Numbered from the stretch's first letter, positions 55,300-62,681 are shown. The stretch is DNA of 64,000 nt from Corynebacterium sp. (GCA_030531005.1 JAUMTW010000005.1:124001-188000); one strand, 5' to 3'. Notes: generated by a model not told the origin, from the sequence alone. Program-made: numbers and translations.

Positions 55300-55373
55300 C
55301 GCGGGGTGGAGCAGCTCGGTAGCTCGCTGGGCTCATAACCCAGAGGTCGTAGGTTCGAATCCTGCCCCCGCTA
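55300..55373 (+). tRNA. Initiator tRNA-fMet (CAT)
   Basis: A 74-nt cloverleaf. The anticodon stem and loop are CTGGG-CTCATAA-CCCAG with anticodon CAT; the run of three G-C pairs next to the loop is the hallmark of initiator tRNA. The first acceptor position is a C-T mismatch (C55300 against T55372), also an initiator feature. The T arm is GTAGG-TTCGAAT-CCTGC. The 3' CCA is not encoded: CTA follows A55373. A strong terminator lies 11 nt downstream. Confidence 0.95.
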
Positions 55374-55384
55374 CTAACTTTTTC

Positions 55385-55422
55385 AGCCCCCACCAGCAGA
55401 AATGCTGGTGGGGGCTTTCTTT
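55385..55422 (+). terminator. Intrinsic terminator of the tRNA gene
   Basis: AGCCCCCACCAGC (55385-55397), loop AGAAAT, GCTGGTGGGGGCT (55404-55416), then TTCTTTG: an exact 13-bp stem. The accessory DNA begins just beyond. Confidence 0.92.
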
Positions 55423-55463
55423 GTGTTTGGGTGAAAATTGGCGATTGCCACTTTAGGATTCTG

Positions 55464-55766
55464 ATGTCGCGCAGAGGAAGCCACCTGTCGATCTATGCCC
55501 AGATTTCTAAGCAGCTTGAACGCCAGCTCTGGTGACGGCACCCGGCAGTGATGCGCCGCATGATGCTGATGTGGGTCAGCTACGAGGCAAAGGTGGCCGC
55601 GTCACCTGCCACTGGTGAGGAAGGGTGGCTGCGCACCGTTGGGCACTTTCACATGAAATAGATGACCAGCCGAACCGATGGCCCATCTAGTCGCAGCCGT
55701 GGTGGCCACGACCACATTTTGGAACCTTTGCCCTCGGAAGCGATAGGAGAAGCTCATGGACGATAG
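55464..55766 (+). other. Array of tiny overlapping ORFs
   Basis: Four very short readings follow each other. They are 55464-55535 (23 residues, basic, MSRRGSHLSIYAQISKQLER), 55532-55618 (28 residues, overlapping the first stop), 55551-55661 (36 residues, MRRMMLMWVSYEAKVAASPA) and 55662-55766 (34 residues, ending ILEPLPSEAIGEAHGR). The last starts one base after the previous stop and overlaps the next gene. TAGGA precedes the first. Coupled small ORFs are typical of phage or plasmid modules, but these could equally be fragments of a decayed gene. No family recognised. Confidence 0.3.
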
Positions 55767-56118
55767 AAAGGCAGTTGTCGATGACGAGTTCCGACGGATG
55801 GTTGCCCGTGTAGTGGCCAGCGCCCGCAGAGTGAACAGCCGTGGGTTACCACCGATGCGGCGGACTGCATCGGCGTCTCGCGCTGGTCTTGAAGGCATGA
55901 CCAATGGCCGGTTGTTGAAAGAGATGTGGGTGCACCAACTGCGGGAGGACAGTAAAGGAAAGGAATTGTCTGGGCAGTTTATCGCTGATGAGCTGGCTCG
56001 TCGTGGTCTGGTGGAGTCGCAGCGCCAGTGGTATACGGCTGGGGTGTATGGGCGGGAAGCCCGAGAGCGGGTGGAAGATCTTGAAGATGATGTCGCTGAG
56101 TACCGTGCAGCGCTGTGA
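55756..56118 (+). CDS. Unrecognised 120-residue basic accessory protein
   Basis: A 120-residue basic protein starting MDDRKAVVDDEFRRMVARVV. A helical middle (NGRLLKEMWVHQLREDSKGK) and an ADELARRGLVESQRQWYTAG segment lead to an acidic coiled-coil-like end (ARERVEDLEDDVAEYRAAL). TAGGAGAAG lies just upstream of ATG 55756. After the TGA the same frame continues in a similar vein for about 25 residues (AADRDRRVGALDDAAAAGVW), so the stop may be a mutation in a longer gene. GC-rich codon use differs from the following AT-rich DNA. Probably a mobile-element protein; family unknown. Confidence 0.6.
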   Translation: MDDRKAVVDDEFRRMVARVVASARRVNSRGLPPMRRTASASRAGLEGMTNGRLLKEMWVHQLREDSKGKELSGQFIADELARRGLVESQRQWYTAGVYGREARERVEDLEDDVAEYRAAL

Positions 56119-56152
56119 GCTGCTGACCGTGATCGCCGGGTAGGAGCGCTCG

Positions 56153-56272
56153 ATGACGCCGCTGCTGCTGGTGTGTGGTTGCCGGAGCATCGGTAGCTGT
56201 AGCCGCTGCCGTGGGGAGTTTCGCGAACTGATGGCAGAAGCGGATGCGCTCGGGGCAGCGAAGCTGTGGTAG
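56153..56272 (+). CDS. Possible 39-residue Cys-rich peptide
   Basis: ATG 56153 has TAGGAG 8 nt upstream and encodes 39 residues: MTPLLLVCGCRSIGSCSRCR, then EFRELMAEADALGAAKLW. Four Cys in a CxC-x6-CxxC pattern could bind zinc. The stop overlaps the next GTG by 7 nt, suggesting coupling. It is too short to classify and may be spurious. Confidence 0.35.
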   Translation: MTPLLLVCGCRSIGSCSRCRGEFRELMAEADALGAAKLW

Positions 56273-56484
56273 CCGTTGAACCACTGACTGCCGGTGATAA
56301 GGCAGAAGAAGTCCCACCTCTGGAGAGTGTGGAGTTTGCGTATGCAGCGTTTCCTGAGGGCGTTGATGTTGCCCTTGTGCAGGAGGAGACCGTGGCCACG
56401 GAATCGCCGGAGCCGACAAACGAGGTGATCGATTCCAACACAGAAACGGCGACCGATTTGAGTATGTCAGGTTTGGAGCTGTGA
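56266..56484 (+). CDS. Possible 72-residue acidic protein
   Basis: A reading from GTG 56266, overlapping the previous small ORF. It is rich in Glu, Val and Thr (PLTAGDKAEEVPPLESVEFA, ALVQEETVATESPEPTNEVI) with no Lys/Arg clusters and no membrane segment. It lies in the same frame as the 120-residue ORF upstream, so it may be the end of the same decayed gene. No family recognised. Confidence 0.35.
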   Translation: MVAVEPLTAGDKAEEVPPLESVEFAYAAFPEGVDVALVQEETVATESPEPTNEVIDSNTETATDLSMSGLEL

Positions 56485-56624
56485 ACAATAGAACGAGGCA
56501 AGGGCTGATGTTGTTCTGGCGCGGATGGAAGTGAATCTCTTTACGAAGGGGCTTCGATGTTGCGAAGAAGAATTATATGCCCGCAGCTATTGACTTTCAT
56601 TAATGAGTCATGACGTATTGAGAT

Positions 56625-57135
56625 TTGAAAAAGTTTTTGTTGGCAGCTGTCGCTGCGGTTTTCTTGTTTATCCTTGTTCAGTATATCAACTGGTCAGGCC
56701 TCAGCGAGTGCTTCCGATATGTCATTGGACTTTGTCGAAGTTGATGAAAACAATTCCTTCACGTTTTCGTTTGACAATGGTGACGCACCGGGGATGTATC
56801 GTTCATTTGGCGCAGGGGCGTGTACCGGGACATTTGCTGGACCTCAACTAGAGGCGGGCGGAATTATCGGATACTCGCTTCATGTTACTTGTAGTGGTAC
56901 GGGGTTCCTACCGCTCAGCGCGAGTATTCGGCTCGAAGAAGAGCATCTTGGATTCAAATATGAAACTGTGGCGAGTGCTCAGAGGGCGCTAACTGAAGGA
57001 GGATACGGTACTGTCCGCGGTGAAGCAATCTGTGGGCCATCATCTTCAGGACATGATTACCACATAAGTGGTTTTATCCAAGCGGGGGACTCATCGTGGT
57101 ATTGGTATATCCAAGGAAGTTCATATTCCCTGTAA
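56625..57135 (+). pseudogene. Secreted protein gene with frameshift in the signal peptide
   Basis: A signal-peptide start is readable from TTG 56625 (KKFLLAAVAAVFLFIL) but this frame ends soon at about 56744. The adjacent frame, open from about 56674 to 57135, begins FSISTGQASASA, a perfect cleavage region, and then encodes a mature domain of about 138 residues (SLDFVEVDENNSFTFSFDNG to SSWYWYIQGSSYSL) with three Cys. Removing one base near 56676 joins them into a standard exported protein of about 170 residues. Predicted secreted, beta-rich, unrecognised family. Either a recent frameshift or a sequence error. Confidence 0.65.
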
Positions 57136-57410
57136 CGTCTAGGTCTAATTACAGAGCCACGTAGACAGTTCGCTAGTAGCTTTTTCGAGTCCTCCAGGGT
57201 AGTCTCGTCCAATTCTTTCTCTACGTCTTTGAGAATGGCGTATGCAAGCTCTTTAGTCTTGTCAATTGTAATCTTCTCACGCAGTTCGTCGAGCGGGAGT
57301 TTTAATTCAACTCTCGGCTCAGTGTGCATACTGTAAGAAGTTAAATCGTCGGAGTAGATTCGAACGGTGCAGCCTGTGAGATTGGACTCCAGAACTACGT
57401 TTCCAAAAAA
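57057..57410 (-). pseudogene. Fragment of an unrecognised acidic protein
   Basis: On the minus strand an open frame from 57410 reads FFGNVVLESNLTGCTVRIYS and continues through MHTEPRVELKLPLDELREK into charged helices (TKELAYAILKDVEKELDETT). An in-frame stop lies directly before FF, next to a run of six T. Adding one T would join it to the upstream reading CDYKKPACSNF. The first part of the fragment looks coding; the last 30 residues overlap the secreted gene on the other strand and may be non-coding. Likely a truncated, frameshifted gene. Confidence 0.35.
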
Positions 57411-57550
57411 TTAGAGCAGGCAGGCTTCTTATAATCACACGAGCCGACTCCACATCGTCGCGGCAATGACCGATATGGATTCAATGAACATTTCTAAGCC
57501 ATGTATCTGAAGTTCCGTCTCACGTGACCTTAGCAATGCCTCTGCCTTGG

Positions 57551-57751
57551 CTAGTTTAATCCCAAGCATTCTTTCCGCGGCACGGTCACAAACCAGGACC
57601 AGTTTTCCATCATTCTTCTTAGGGCACCTTTGCGATCGTCAAGAGTTGGAGTGTTGACATTGAATGTGACGAAAAGGACATATGAGGTTCGATCGAAGCA
57701 TGTCGTTGCGGACACTGACGGCCTGAAAGTGATTGCTTGAGAAGCGCTCAT
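57551..57751 (-). CDS. Possible 66-residue ORF of unknown nature
   Basis: ATG 57751 opens a 66-residue reading (MSASQAITFRPSVSATTCFD, then VLFVTFNVNTPTLDDRKGAL). It has a plausible alternating strand-helix pattern but no recognised family, no clear ribosome site, and it sits between decayed genes. It could be a remnant. Low confidence. Confidence 0.25.
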   Translation of the reverse strand: MSASQAITFRPSVSATTCFDRTSYVLFVTFNVNTPTLDDRKGALRRMMENWSWFVTVPRKECLGLN

Positions 57752-57774
57752 GAATCAAATCTACAGCAAGTCCA

Positions 57775-58475
57775 TCAGCGAATAGCGAAGTAGCAGCGGA
57801 TCCAAAGGCTTAGGCAGTCTAGAGCATCGAGCCATCGACTTTGCTGTCGACGGAAAGGAGTTCCGCGCTGTACTGTTCGCATGGTCGCCCAGTCGAGCGT
57901 GTCATTGACGGATTCATCATGAATCTTCTGAATTGTTTCTCGCGTCTGCTCATCGTCTAGTGCCCAGAGAACAGACACTGATTTCACAGGCGAGAACGTC
58001 ATATCGAAACCGGCTGTCGCCTGGCGGATGGAGTCCTTTTTCTCATTGACCCACGCCAAAATCTCCTTTGGTGTTGCCCGGTATCCGCACTCAGACTCGT
58101 GTGCAGGGCGGGCGATGCGCAGCGCTATGGTGTTTCGTTCTTCCTCAGTTGGGCGGCACCCATCGGTGTATCGGAATTCCTTTTCAGCCACTTGCATCGC
58201 CTTGAGTACTTCATCGCCGCCGGTGTAGATCGGGTACGCGCGGCCTAGTTGTAGGTTAGTAATGGAGACTTCGGCCGTGATTTTTGCGTCGGCTTCTGGA
58301 TGCAGTCCCTCACCGTAGAGCGCTGCCATGTGCTCCTCAATAACGGTCGAACCAGGGCGGATTGCATCCGAATGAAGCAGCGAAAGACCTTTGCCGTACC
58401 AGCGTGCACAGGCGTGCCGGTGGCAGCGTAATAGTCACCGAGTTTGGTTTGAGCCCCGAATACAGGGCATTTAGG
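57775..58475 (-). pseudogene. Conjugative relaxase (TrwC/TraA, MobF type), truncated and frameshifted
   Basis: The downstream segment (57775-58397) encodes GLSLLHSDAIRPGSTVIEEH, then MAALYGEGLHPEAD and the relaxase block AGFDMTFSPVKSVSVLWALD, typical of TrwC-family relaxases that nick oriT and pilot DNA in conjugation. The preceding part (AQTKLGDYYAATGTPVHA) lies in another frame; the shift is at about 58399-58407, just before WYGKG. The N-terminal catalytic Tyr region is missing, and the reading loses homology near 57880, before the His triad, so the enzyme cannot be active. No helicase domain remains. Confidence 0.8.
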
Positions 58476-58946
58476 TCAGTTTGTTGTCATAGGGTGATAG
58501 TCAACCGACTCGCTAGCACTCCTGGGGTTGAGACGCTGTATTGAGCGCGGATTGTGGCTGAATAAACGTGTGGAGCTTATTATCCCTTGTTTCTTTTGAT
58601 TTGGCCTGAGGTAATGACCGTGTAGTGGACAGGCTTCCTACTACTTAACCCCAAAGTGTCGACTGGCCGGAGAGTCATCGGAGTGCAAGTCAAGGCTGTA
58701 ACGATTGCCGATAGGTTTCTTCAGTCAAAATAAAATTTTCACCGCCTTTTCGAGAACCCCTTCCTTCACAAATTACAACCAGCGCTGGCTGGCTACACTA
58801 TGCGTAGTACGCCACATAACTAAAAATAGGGGATATTTATCACATTTAACTGCAAGGCGTTGGCGGTGCCACTTTCCGAGGTATCATCTTGAATAACACA
58901 GGGTGGCACTCTGTGGACCGTTCATAGCACATGGAAGGGGAGGCAT
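58476..58946. other. AT-rich intergenic DNA in the decayed element
   Basis: About 470 bp with no supportable gene. TGTAGTGGACAGGCTTCC near 58620 has the look of an insertion-sequence end, but no matching inverted end or transposase is found. The GGAAGGGGAGG ribosome-like site at 58933-58943 belongs to the next ORF. Confidence 0.35.
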
Positions 58947-59171
58947 TTGTTTCGAGAATACTTTGGCATCGAAAAGTCTGCTAATTCCACGACCTCAGAT
59001 AAGAGGGGAAAAGGTGGATCAGCAAAATCTAGACTAGTATCCGTAGTTTTAGCATTGGCCACTTTTTTCATTTTCAATTGGCTGTTATCAAATGAGTTGA
59101 TTGGGCACACCAATGCTGCATTGATTATTGCAGTATTCACTGGCCTGAATTTTTATCTCGCCACATCATAG
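58947..59171 (+). CDS. Small two-helix membrane protein
   Basis: A 74-residue protein from TTG 58947 with a strong GGAAGGGGAGG site just upstream. A charged, Ser/Lys/Gly-rich N-terminal half (EKSANSTTSDKRGKGGSAKS) is followed by two membrane helices (LVSVVLALATFFIFNWLL and AALIIAVFTGLNFYLA). It ends 8 nt before the secreted-protein pseudogene. Small membrane proteins next to secreted peptides are often immunity or export partners, but nothing in the sequence proves that here. No family recognised. Confidence 0.5.
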   Translation: MFREYFGIEKSANSTTSDKRGKGGSAKSRLVSVVLALATFFIFNWLLSNELIGHTNAALIIAVFTGLNFYLATS

Positions 59172-59179
59172 TGGAAGGA

Positions 59180-59767
59180 ATGCGTATTGAAAATCCACAG
59201 CAAACGAAGGATTTATATATCCCACTTTGCTGTGTGTTGACCTCTTCAGCTGTCGCTCCAGTAGCTTTTGCACAAGAAGAGCCAGCTTCTGTAGCTACAG
59301 ATGAAACAATTCATAGCCGTGAGCCTTACTAAGAGTGTGCGAACAGTCCCGGAAACAAGGTTCCTGAGGCTCTTCCCATTGGCCTGGAATACGGGCCAGG
59401 GATCACCGAACCCCTGACTGATGAGCTCAAGGGCAAGCTTGAGGCGCATGGAAAGAGCGTTCCCGGTGGAGCATCGGCAAATCGGCACCTAGACGACGGG
59501 CAGTCTATATATCTCAATTCCGACGGTAAGTCTGTGGGTGAACTTACGTCTAAAAACAGTGCCCGCGTCACACGAGACTTAATCCCTCCGGAGGCGAAGG
59601 AGATCATCGGCGCCTGCCTCGGCGTCGCATGGGAGAGTGGGCCGATTGCTGAAGCGGTTTTCCTAGAAGTTACCTCAGTACAGACAGCAGTAAAGTTTGT
59701 CATTAGACGAATCGGACTAGGGGCAGCCATTGGGTGCGTTGGCGGGATCATCTGGCACTACATCTAG
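59180..59767 (+). pseudogene. Secreted protein gene with one internal stop
   Basis: From ATG 59180, with GGAAGGA directly upstream, one frame runs to 59767 interrupted only by TAA at 59330-59332. It encodes a signal peptide ending SAVAPVAFA (cleavage at about 31), a Glu/Ala-rich part, then after the stop a mature domain (ECANSPGNKVPEALPIGLEY, LIPPEAKEIIGACLGVAWES) ending in the hydrophobic RIGLGAAIGCVGGIIWHYI. Intact it would be about 195 residues. The Gly/Ala-rich hydrophobic end recalls membrane-active peptides such as bacteriocins, but this is inference. No family recognised. Confidence 0.6.
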
Positions 59768-59797
59768 GGCATAGACAGAAAACCCTGAATCCCAGTA

Positions 59798-59829
59798 CTC
59801 CTCGCGTGGCGCCATATACACGCGAGGAG
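59798..59829. repeat. Perfect 11-bp inverted repeat
   Basis: CTCCTCGCGTG (59798-59808), 10-nt loop, CACGCGAGGAG (59819-59829), 30 nt past the secreted pseudogene. No T tract follows, so it is either a weak terminator or a protein-binding or recombination site. A 45-residue ORF from GTG 59806 (VAPYTREERVTIQRRLGYPD) starts inside it and is unconvincing. Confidence 0.6.
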
Positions 59830-60158
59830 CGCGTTACCATACAGCGAAGACTGGGTTACCCGGATTATCCGCTCGCGAACTGGCACGTCGCTGAAAAAAT
59901 TAGCCAACTTTGGTTATTAGTTCTGGAGCTGTCGGAACAGTAACAATGCCATGCTCACTGAAGCAGTTAGAGACAGTCGGGTGGGTGACTGTGGAAAAGA
60001 TTTTAGTGCAAGATTGTGCCGTATATTTCTGATTAGCTCTTTTGGCGAACTACCGAAGATTGGGAACACTAGAAACTATGGCAGTGGGCGATTATCAGCG
60101 GGGTTCAAAATCGAGATCTTGAAGGAGAAGGTATTTACCTGCCATTGCACTATTGGCT

Positions 60159-60182
60159 GCTCTAGGTGAAGCTCTAGGTGAA
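60159..60182 (+). repeat. Exact 12-bp tandem duplication
   Basis: GCTCTAGGTGAA occurs at 60159-60170 and 60171-60182. The second copy supplies the GTG start and an AGGTGAAG context for the next small ORF; in the first copy the equivalent GTG runs into TAG after two codons. Confidence 0.8.
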
Positions 60183-60366
60183 GTTGTATTCTGGGTATCT
60201 ACCCACTGCTAGATTGGCGTTACAAAAGTCACCATTTTTTATTGGAGTTGCGGTGTTTGCGGCTGGGAGTATTGGCTATGCCCGGGGCCTGCGGGAACGC
60301 ATGAAGTCAAATCCGGACCTTCAGGAAAAAGCCTTAAAGCTCTATTTAAGAAGCGCTAGCAGATAA
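60178..60366 (+). CDS. Small single-helix membrane protein
   Basis: A 62-residue reading from GTG 60178. It has one membrane helix (FFIGVAVFAAGSIGYA, about 20-35) followed by a charged amphipathic tail (RERMKSNPDLQEKALKLYLR). Such single-pass small proteins are common beside secreted peptides. The start lies within the 12-bp duplication. The C-terminal residues may be out of frame with a longer original gene, because an open fragment in another frame starts at 60350. No family recognised. Confidence 0.4.
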   Translation: MKLYSGYLPTARLALQKSPFFIGVAVFAAGSIGYARGLRERMKSNPDLQEKALKLYLRSASR

Positions 60367-60658
60367 ACCTGCTACTGACATTTCGCTCTTAGATGTTAGC
60401 GAGGATGGTTCGTGCGGCTATGTTGCGTCCATGAACATTTTCGGCTCGGGGGCGGAGAAGTTTGTGGACTTTTCCAATGCTACCTATTTCTTTTTTCCGA
60501 CGGTTCCCCCCCCCGCTGATGGCACCGCTCAGCTCTGTAACGGGGCCGACCGCCTCGGTACTGGGCCAGCCGATGCAAAGTCCAGTATCGACGCCTTGGT
60601 CAGTGGTATGGCATTGCTGCTATCCATGTTTCCAGAGGTGTCGAGGAGAACGCCATGA
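60350..60658 (+). pseudogene. Open fragment with coding character, no start
   Basis: Following TAA at 60347 a frame stays open to 60658 and reads ADKPATDISLLDVSEDGSCG, YVASMNIFGSGAEKFVDFSN and ATYFFFPTVPPPADGTAQLC, with a hydrophobic later part (ALVSGMALLLSMFPEV). An ATG at 60431 is internal to this coherent sequence. It contains T6 and C9 homopolymers (C9 at 60506-60514). It looks like the C-terminal part of a lost gene, possibly continuing the small ORF upstream after a frameshift. Unrecognised. Confidence 0.35.
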
Positions 60659-60942
60659 TGGTTACAGAACTGCACTTGGAAGATAAAAGAAAACCCGACG
60701 TTATGATGGCGAGCACTACACCTAGAAAGAAAATCTTTTGAAGATGTTTGGGTCGCTGTTTCTCGATGGGTTGCGTATCCAAGTTGACAAGCTCGCGGCC
60801 AGCCCCCTGCGACTTCGGTGCGGAATCTGTTACCACAAGAATCGGATTGCCGCAACAGATTCCTCCGACGGTGATGACACCACCAGCGGAAGAAATGGTG
60901 GTGCGGAGTCTCATGCGTTTTATACTATCAGCGCTATGCGCA

Positions 60943-61839
60943 CTAATCGGTGCTACTTTCCTGGGCATTCTTCCAGGAGCGCACAATCAAATCAGCAAAG
61001 ACGACATCACCGAGCCCAGAGCCTAAATTCTGTACGAGCACGCGGCCTTGAGGGCGTGGCGCATCAAAAAAGTCTCCCGTAGCCTGGTGCGCCTGCGGGT
61101 AGCCTGCTGGGAATTTATAAGACAGTAGAGAATTGAACTGTTCTGGATCGTCAGCAAATAGGGCGCACTGTTTGGCTATATCGGACCCAACTACGGTGGC
61201 GTAGTCGATTGGCAATAGGGATGCATCTGGGCGCAACCGTGCAAGGTCGAGTTCGTAGCCACTTGCCCCAAAGGCAAGTCCGCTGACGATAATTTTGTGC
61301 GAATAGATCTCGTCATGGTCAATAGGAGTAATTGTGAGGTCGGGGGTGTGGGTCGCAGCCCATTGCTGTAATTCACTGACTGCAGCTGGGCGCCGGCCCC
61401 AGACGAACATGGTGTGATACCCCAGGGTTTCGAAGATCTGGGCATGGCTGCGCGCTTGCACTCCTGTGCCCATAAACACTGCCCTGTGTGCGTCTGGTTC
61501 AAGGCGGCGCAAGCTGGCACCGGTGACGGCCGCTGTGCGTAATCCAGTAACACCGGTGCCGGCAATCATAGCGGTGGTGTGTCCGCTGTGGGGATCATCG
61601 AGGAGTATGTTGGCCTCAATGCTGGCGGCAATTTTGACCCACTTCATACCAAGTAGGTTCTTTGCCGGCCAAGCTGCGGGCATCGCATTAGCAAAGCCGC
61701 TGGGGAAGGTCACTTGATTTTTGGGGGTAACACTTGCTGCACCTGTGGCAATAGCGCGCAGTGCTTCATCCATGGCATCAATCGCGGTAGCTGGGCTGGG
61801 CATATGCTGGGCAACGGTGGCTTCATCCAAAACAATCAT
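60943..61839 (-). CDS. Ornithine cyclodeaminase/mu-crystallin family protein
   Basis: A 298-residue NAD(P)-dependent protein of the OCD/mu-crystallin family, which includes ornithine cyclodeaminase, alanine dehydrogenase-like enzymes and ketimine reductases. The dimer/substrate part has MIVLDEATVAQHMPSPATAI and GMKWVKIAAS with the conserved Lys. The Rossmann fold starts TGLRTAAVTG and AVFMGTGVQARSHAQIFETL (GxGxxA-type). The expected Asp near the end is in PIDYATVVGSDIAKQ. Substrate cannot be told; the ornithine-specific loop is not clear. It is the first core-like gene after the accessory region and has its own unit after the tetR terminator. Confidence 0.85.
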   Translation of the reverse strand: MIVLDEATVAQHMPSPATAIDAMDEALRAIATGAASVTPKNQVTFPSGFANAMPAAWPAKNLLGMKWVKIAASIEANILLDDPHSGHTTAMIAGTGVTGLRTAAVTGASLRRLEPDAHRAVFMGTGVQARSHAQIFETLGYHTMFVWGRRPAAVSELQQWAATHTPDLTITPIDHDEIYSHKIIVSGLAFGASGYELDLARLRPDASLLPIDYATVVGSDIAKQCALFADDPEQFNSLLSYKFPAGYPQAHQATGDFFDAPRPQGRVLVQNLGSGLGDVVFADLIVRSWKNAQESSTD

Positions 61840-61926
61840 GCCATCTACTCTAGGTCACAATGGGATTTAGCAGGTGTGAGGCGGGTTGTGCGCGGAGACT
61901 ATTAAGGGGGCAGAAACGCAGAAAAG

Positions 61927-61955
61927 GGCAGCACCTGAACGTTTCAAGTGCTACC
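61927..61955 (-). terminator. Terminator of the TetR-regulator unit
   Basis: On the minus strand GGTAGCACTTGAA (61955-61943) pairs, with two mismatches, with TTCAGGTGCTGCC (61939-61927) and is followed by CTTTTCTG. It separates the tetR gene from the OCD-family gene. Confidence 0.65.
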
Positions 61956-62002
61956 CATACAGTCTGCAGTGCAATCCCGGAAAACTGCAACAGAGTCAGA
62001 AG

Positions 62003-62671
62003 CTAGTTCGGAGTATCAGTGAGCGGAGTAAAGTTATTTTCCACGAAATCTACTGAGTCGCGAAAAACTCGCTGAAAAATCTCGACATCAAAGCTTCCAT
62101 GCGGACCAAAGTGTGCAGGAGTCAGCGGGAAACAAGCGGGTGGTTCATCGCTGGCAATGATGACAGCATAGCGAGAGGTTGCAAATGCAATCTCCAGGGT
62201 CATACTGGCCAGTTGCGGATTAAGTTCAATCCCAGTGTGTTGTTTCGTGGCCGTGATGAACCCGGTGATCATCTGGTCCGCGAGGCTCTCGTGCAGACTA
62301 ACAATGGCTTCAGTGGTGAGTACCGAAGTTAGGTTGGTGATGCCAATCACTCTGGCCGGAGTGAGGTTCGGATTGCTGGGTTTAGTGAGTAATAGTTCCA
62401 GGCTGTGAGCAGCTACTTCTAGCGGATTAGTTGCTGAGGTCACCTTCGCGAAGCCATCAACTATTTCCTGACAGAGTTGCTCAGTGAAGAAAATGAGCGC
62501 ATCCTCGCGGGAGTCGAAGTAGTTGTGGAAAGTGCGCGGGGAAACCTCAGCGCGGGTGGTGATGGTTTGGATAGTTGCTGCCTCAGGTCCACCTTCATTG
62601 ATGAGGTCCACAGTGGAGACTGCTAAGCGCAGCCGGGTGCGCTGTTTCTTCTCTTCACGAAACGTTGCCAT
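62003..62671 (-). CDS. TetR/AcrR family transcriptional regulator
   Basis: A 222-residue regulator. The N-terminal helix-turn-helix (about 10-58) reads RLAVSTVDLINEGGPEAATI and ISPRTFHNYFDSREDALIFF-like (VSPRTFHNYF as the recognition region). The C-terminal ligand domain is all-helical, with ARVIGITNLTSVLTTEAIVS and LEIAFATSRYAVIIAS. It starts 10 nt after the MMPL transporter stop, so it is probably cotranscribed with that gene and may repress it. Palindromic operators were not found in the short gap; they would lie upstream of the transporter outside the window. Confidence 0.88.
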   Translation of the reverse strand: MATFREEKKQRTRLRLAVSTVDLINEGGPEAATIQTITTRAEVSPRTFHNYFDSREDALIFFTEQLCQEIVDGFAKVTSATNPLEVAAHSLELLLTKPSNPNLTPARVIGITNLTSVLTTEAIVSLHESLADQMITGFITATKQHTGIELNPQLASMTLEIAFATSRYAVIIASDEPPACFPLTPAHFGPHGSFDVEIFQRVFRDSVDFVENNFTPLTDTPN

Positions 62672-62681
62672 GATTCACACT

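Noticed and set aside
55602..56501. 300-residue open frame on the minus strand
   Set aside because: It is Ser/Thr/Arg-rich low-complexity sequence lying antisense to plus-strand ORFs that have ribosome sites and better codon character; no protein family resemblance.
55300..60942. Attachment-site duplication of the tRNA 3' end at the far border of the accessory region
   Set aside because: I looked for a repeat of the TTCGAATCCTGCCCC segment between 55.4 and 61 kb and saw none by eye; the element border may be eroded.
60600..60986. 128-residue minus-strand ORF with a hydrophobic stretch
   Set aside because: It overlaps the end of the OCD-family gene in a different frame, has no ribosome site and resembles nothing known. 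Plus-strand ORFs over the same stretch are equally weak.
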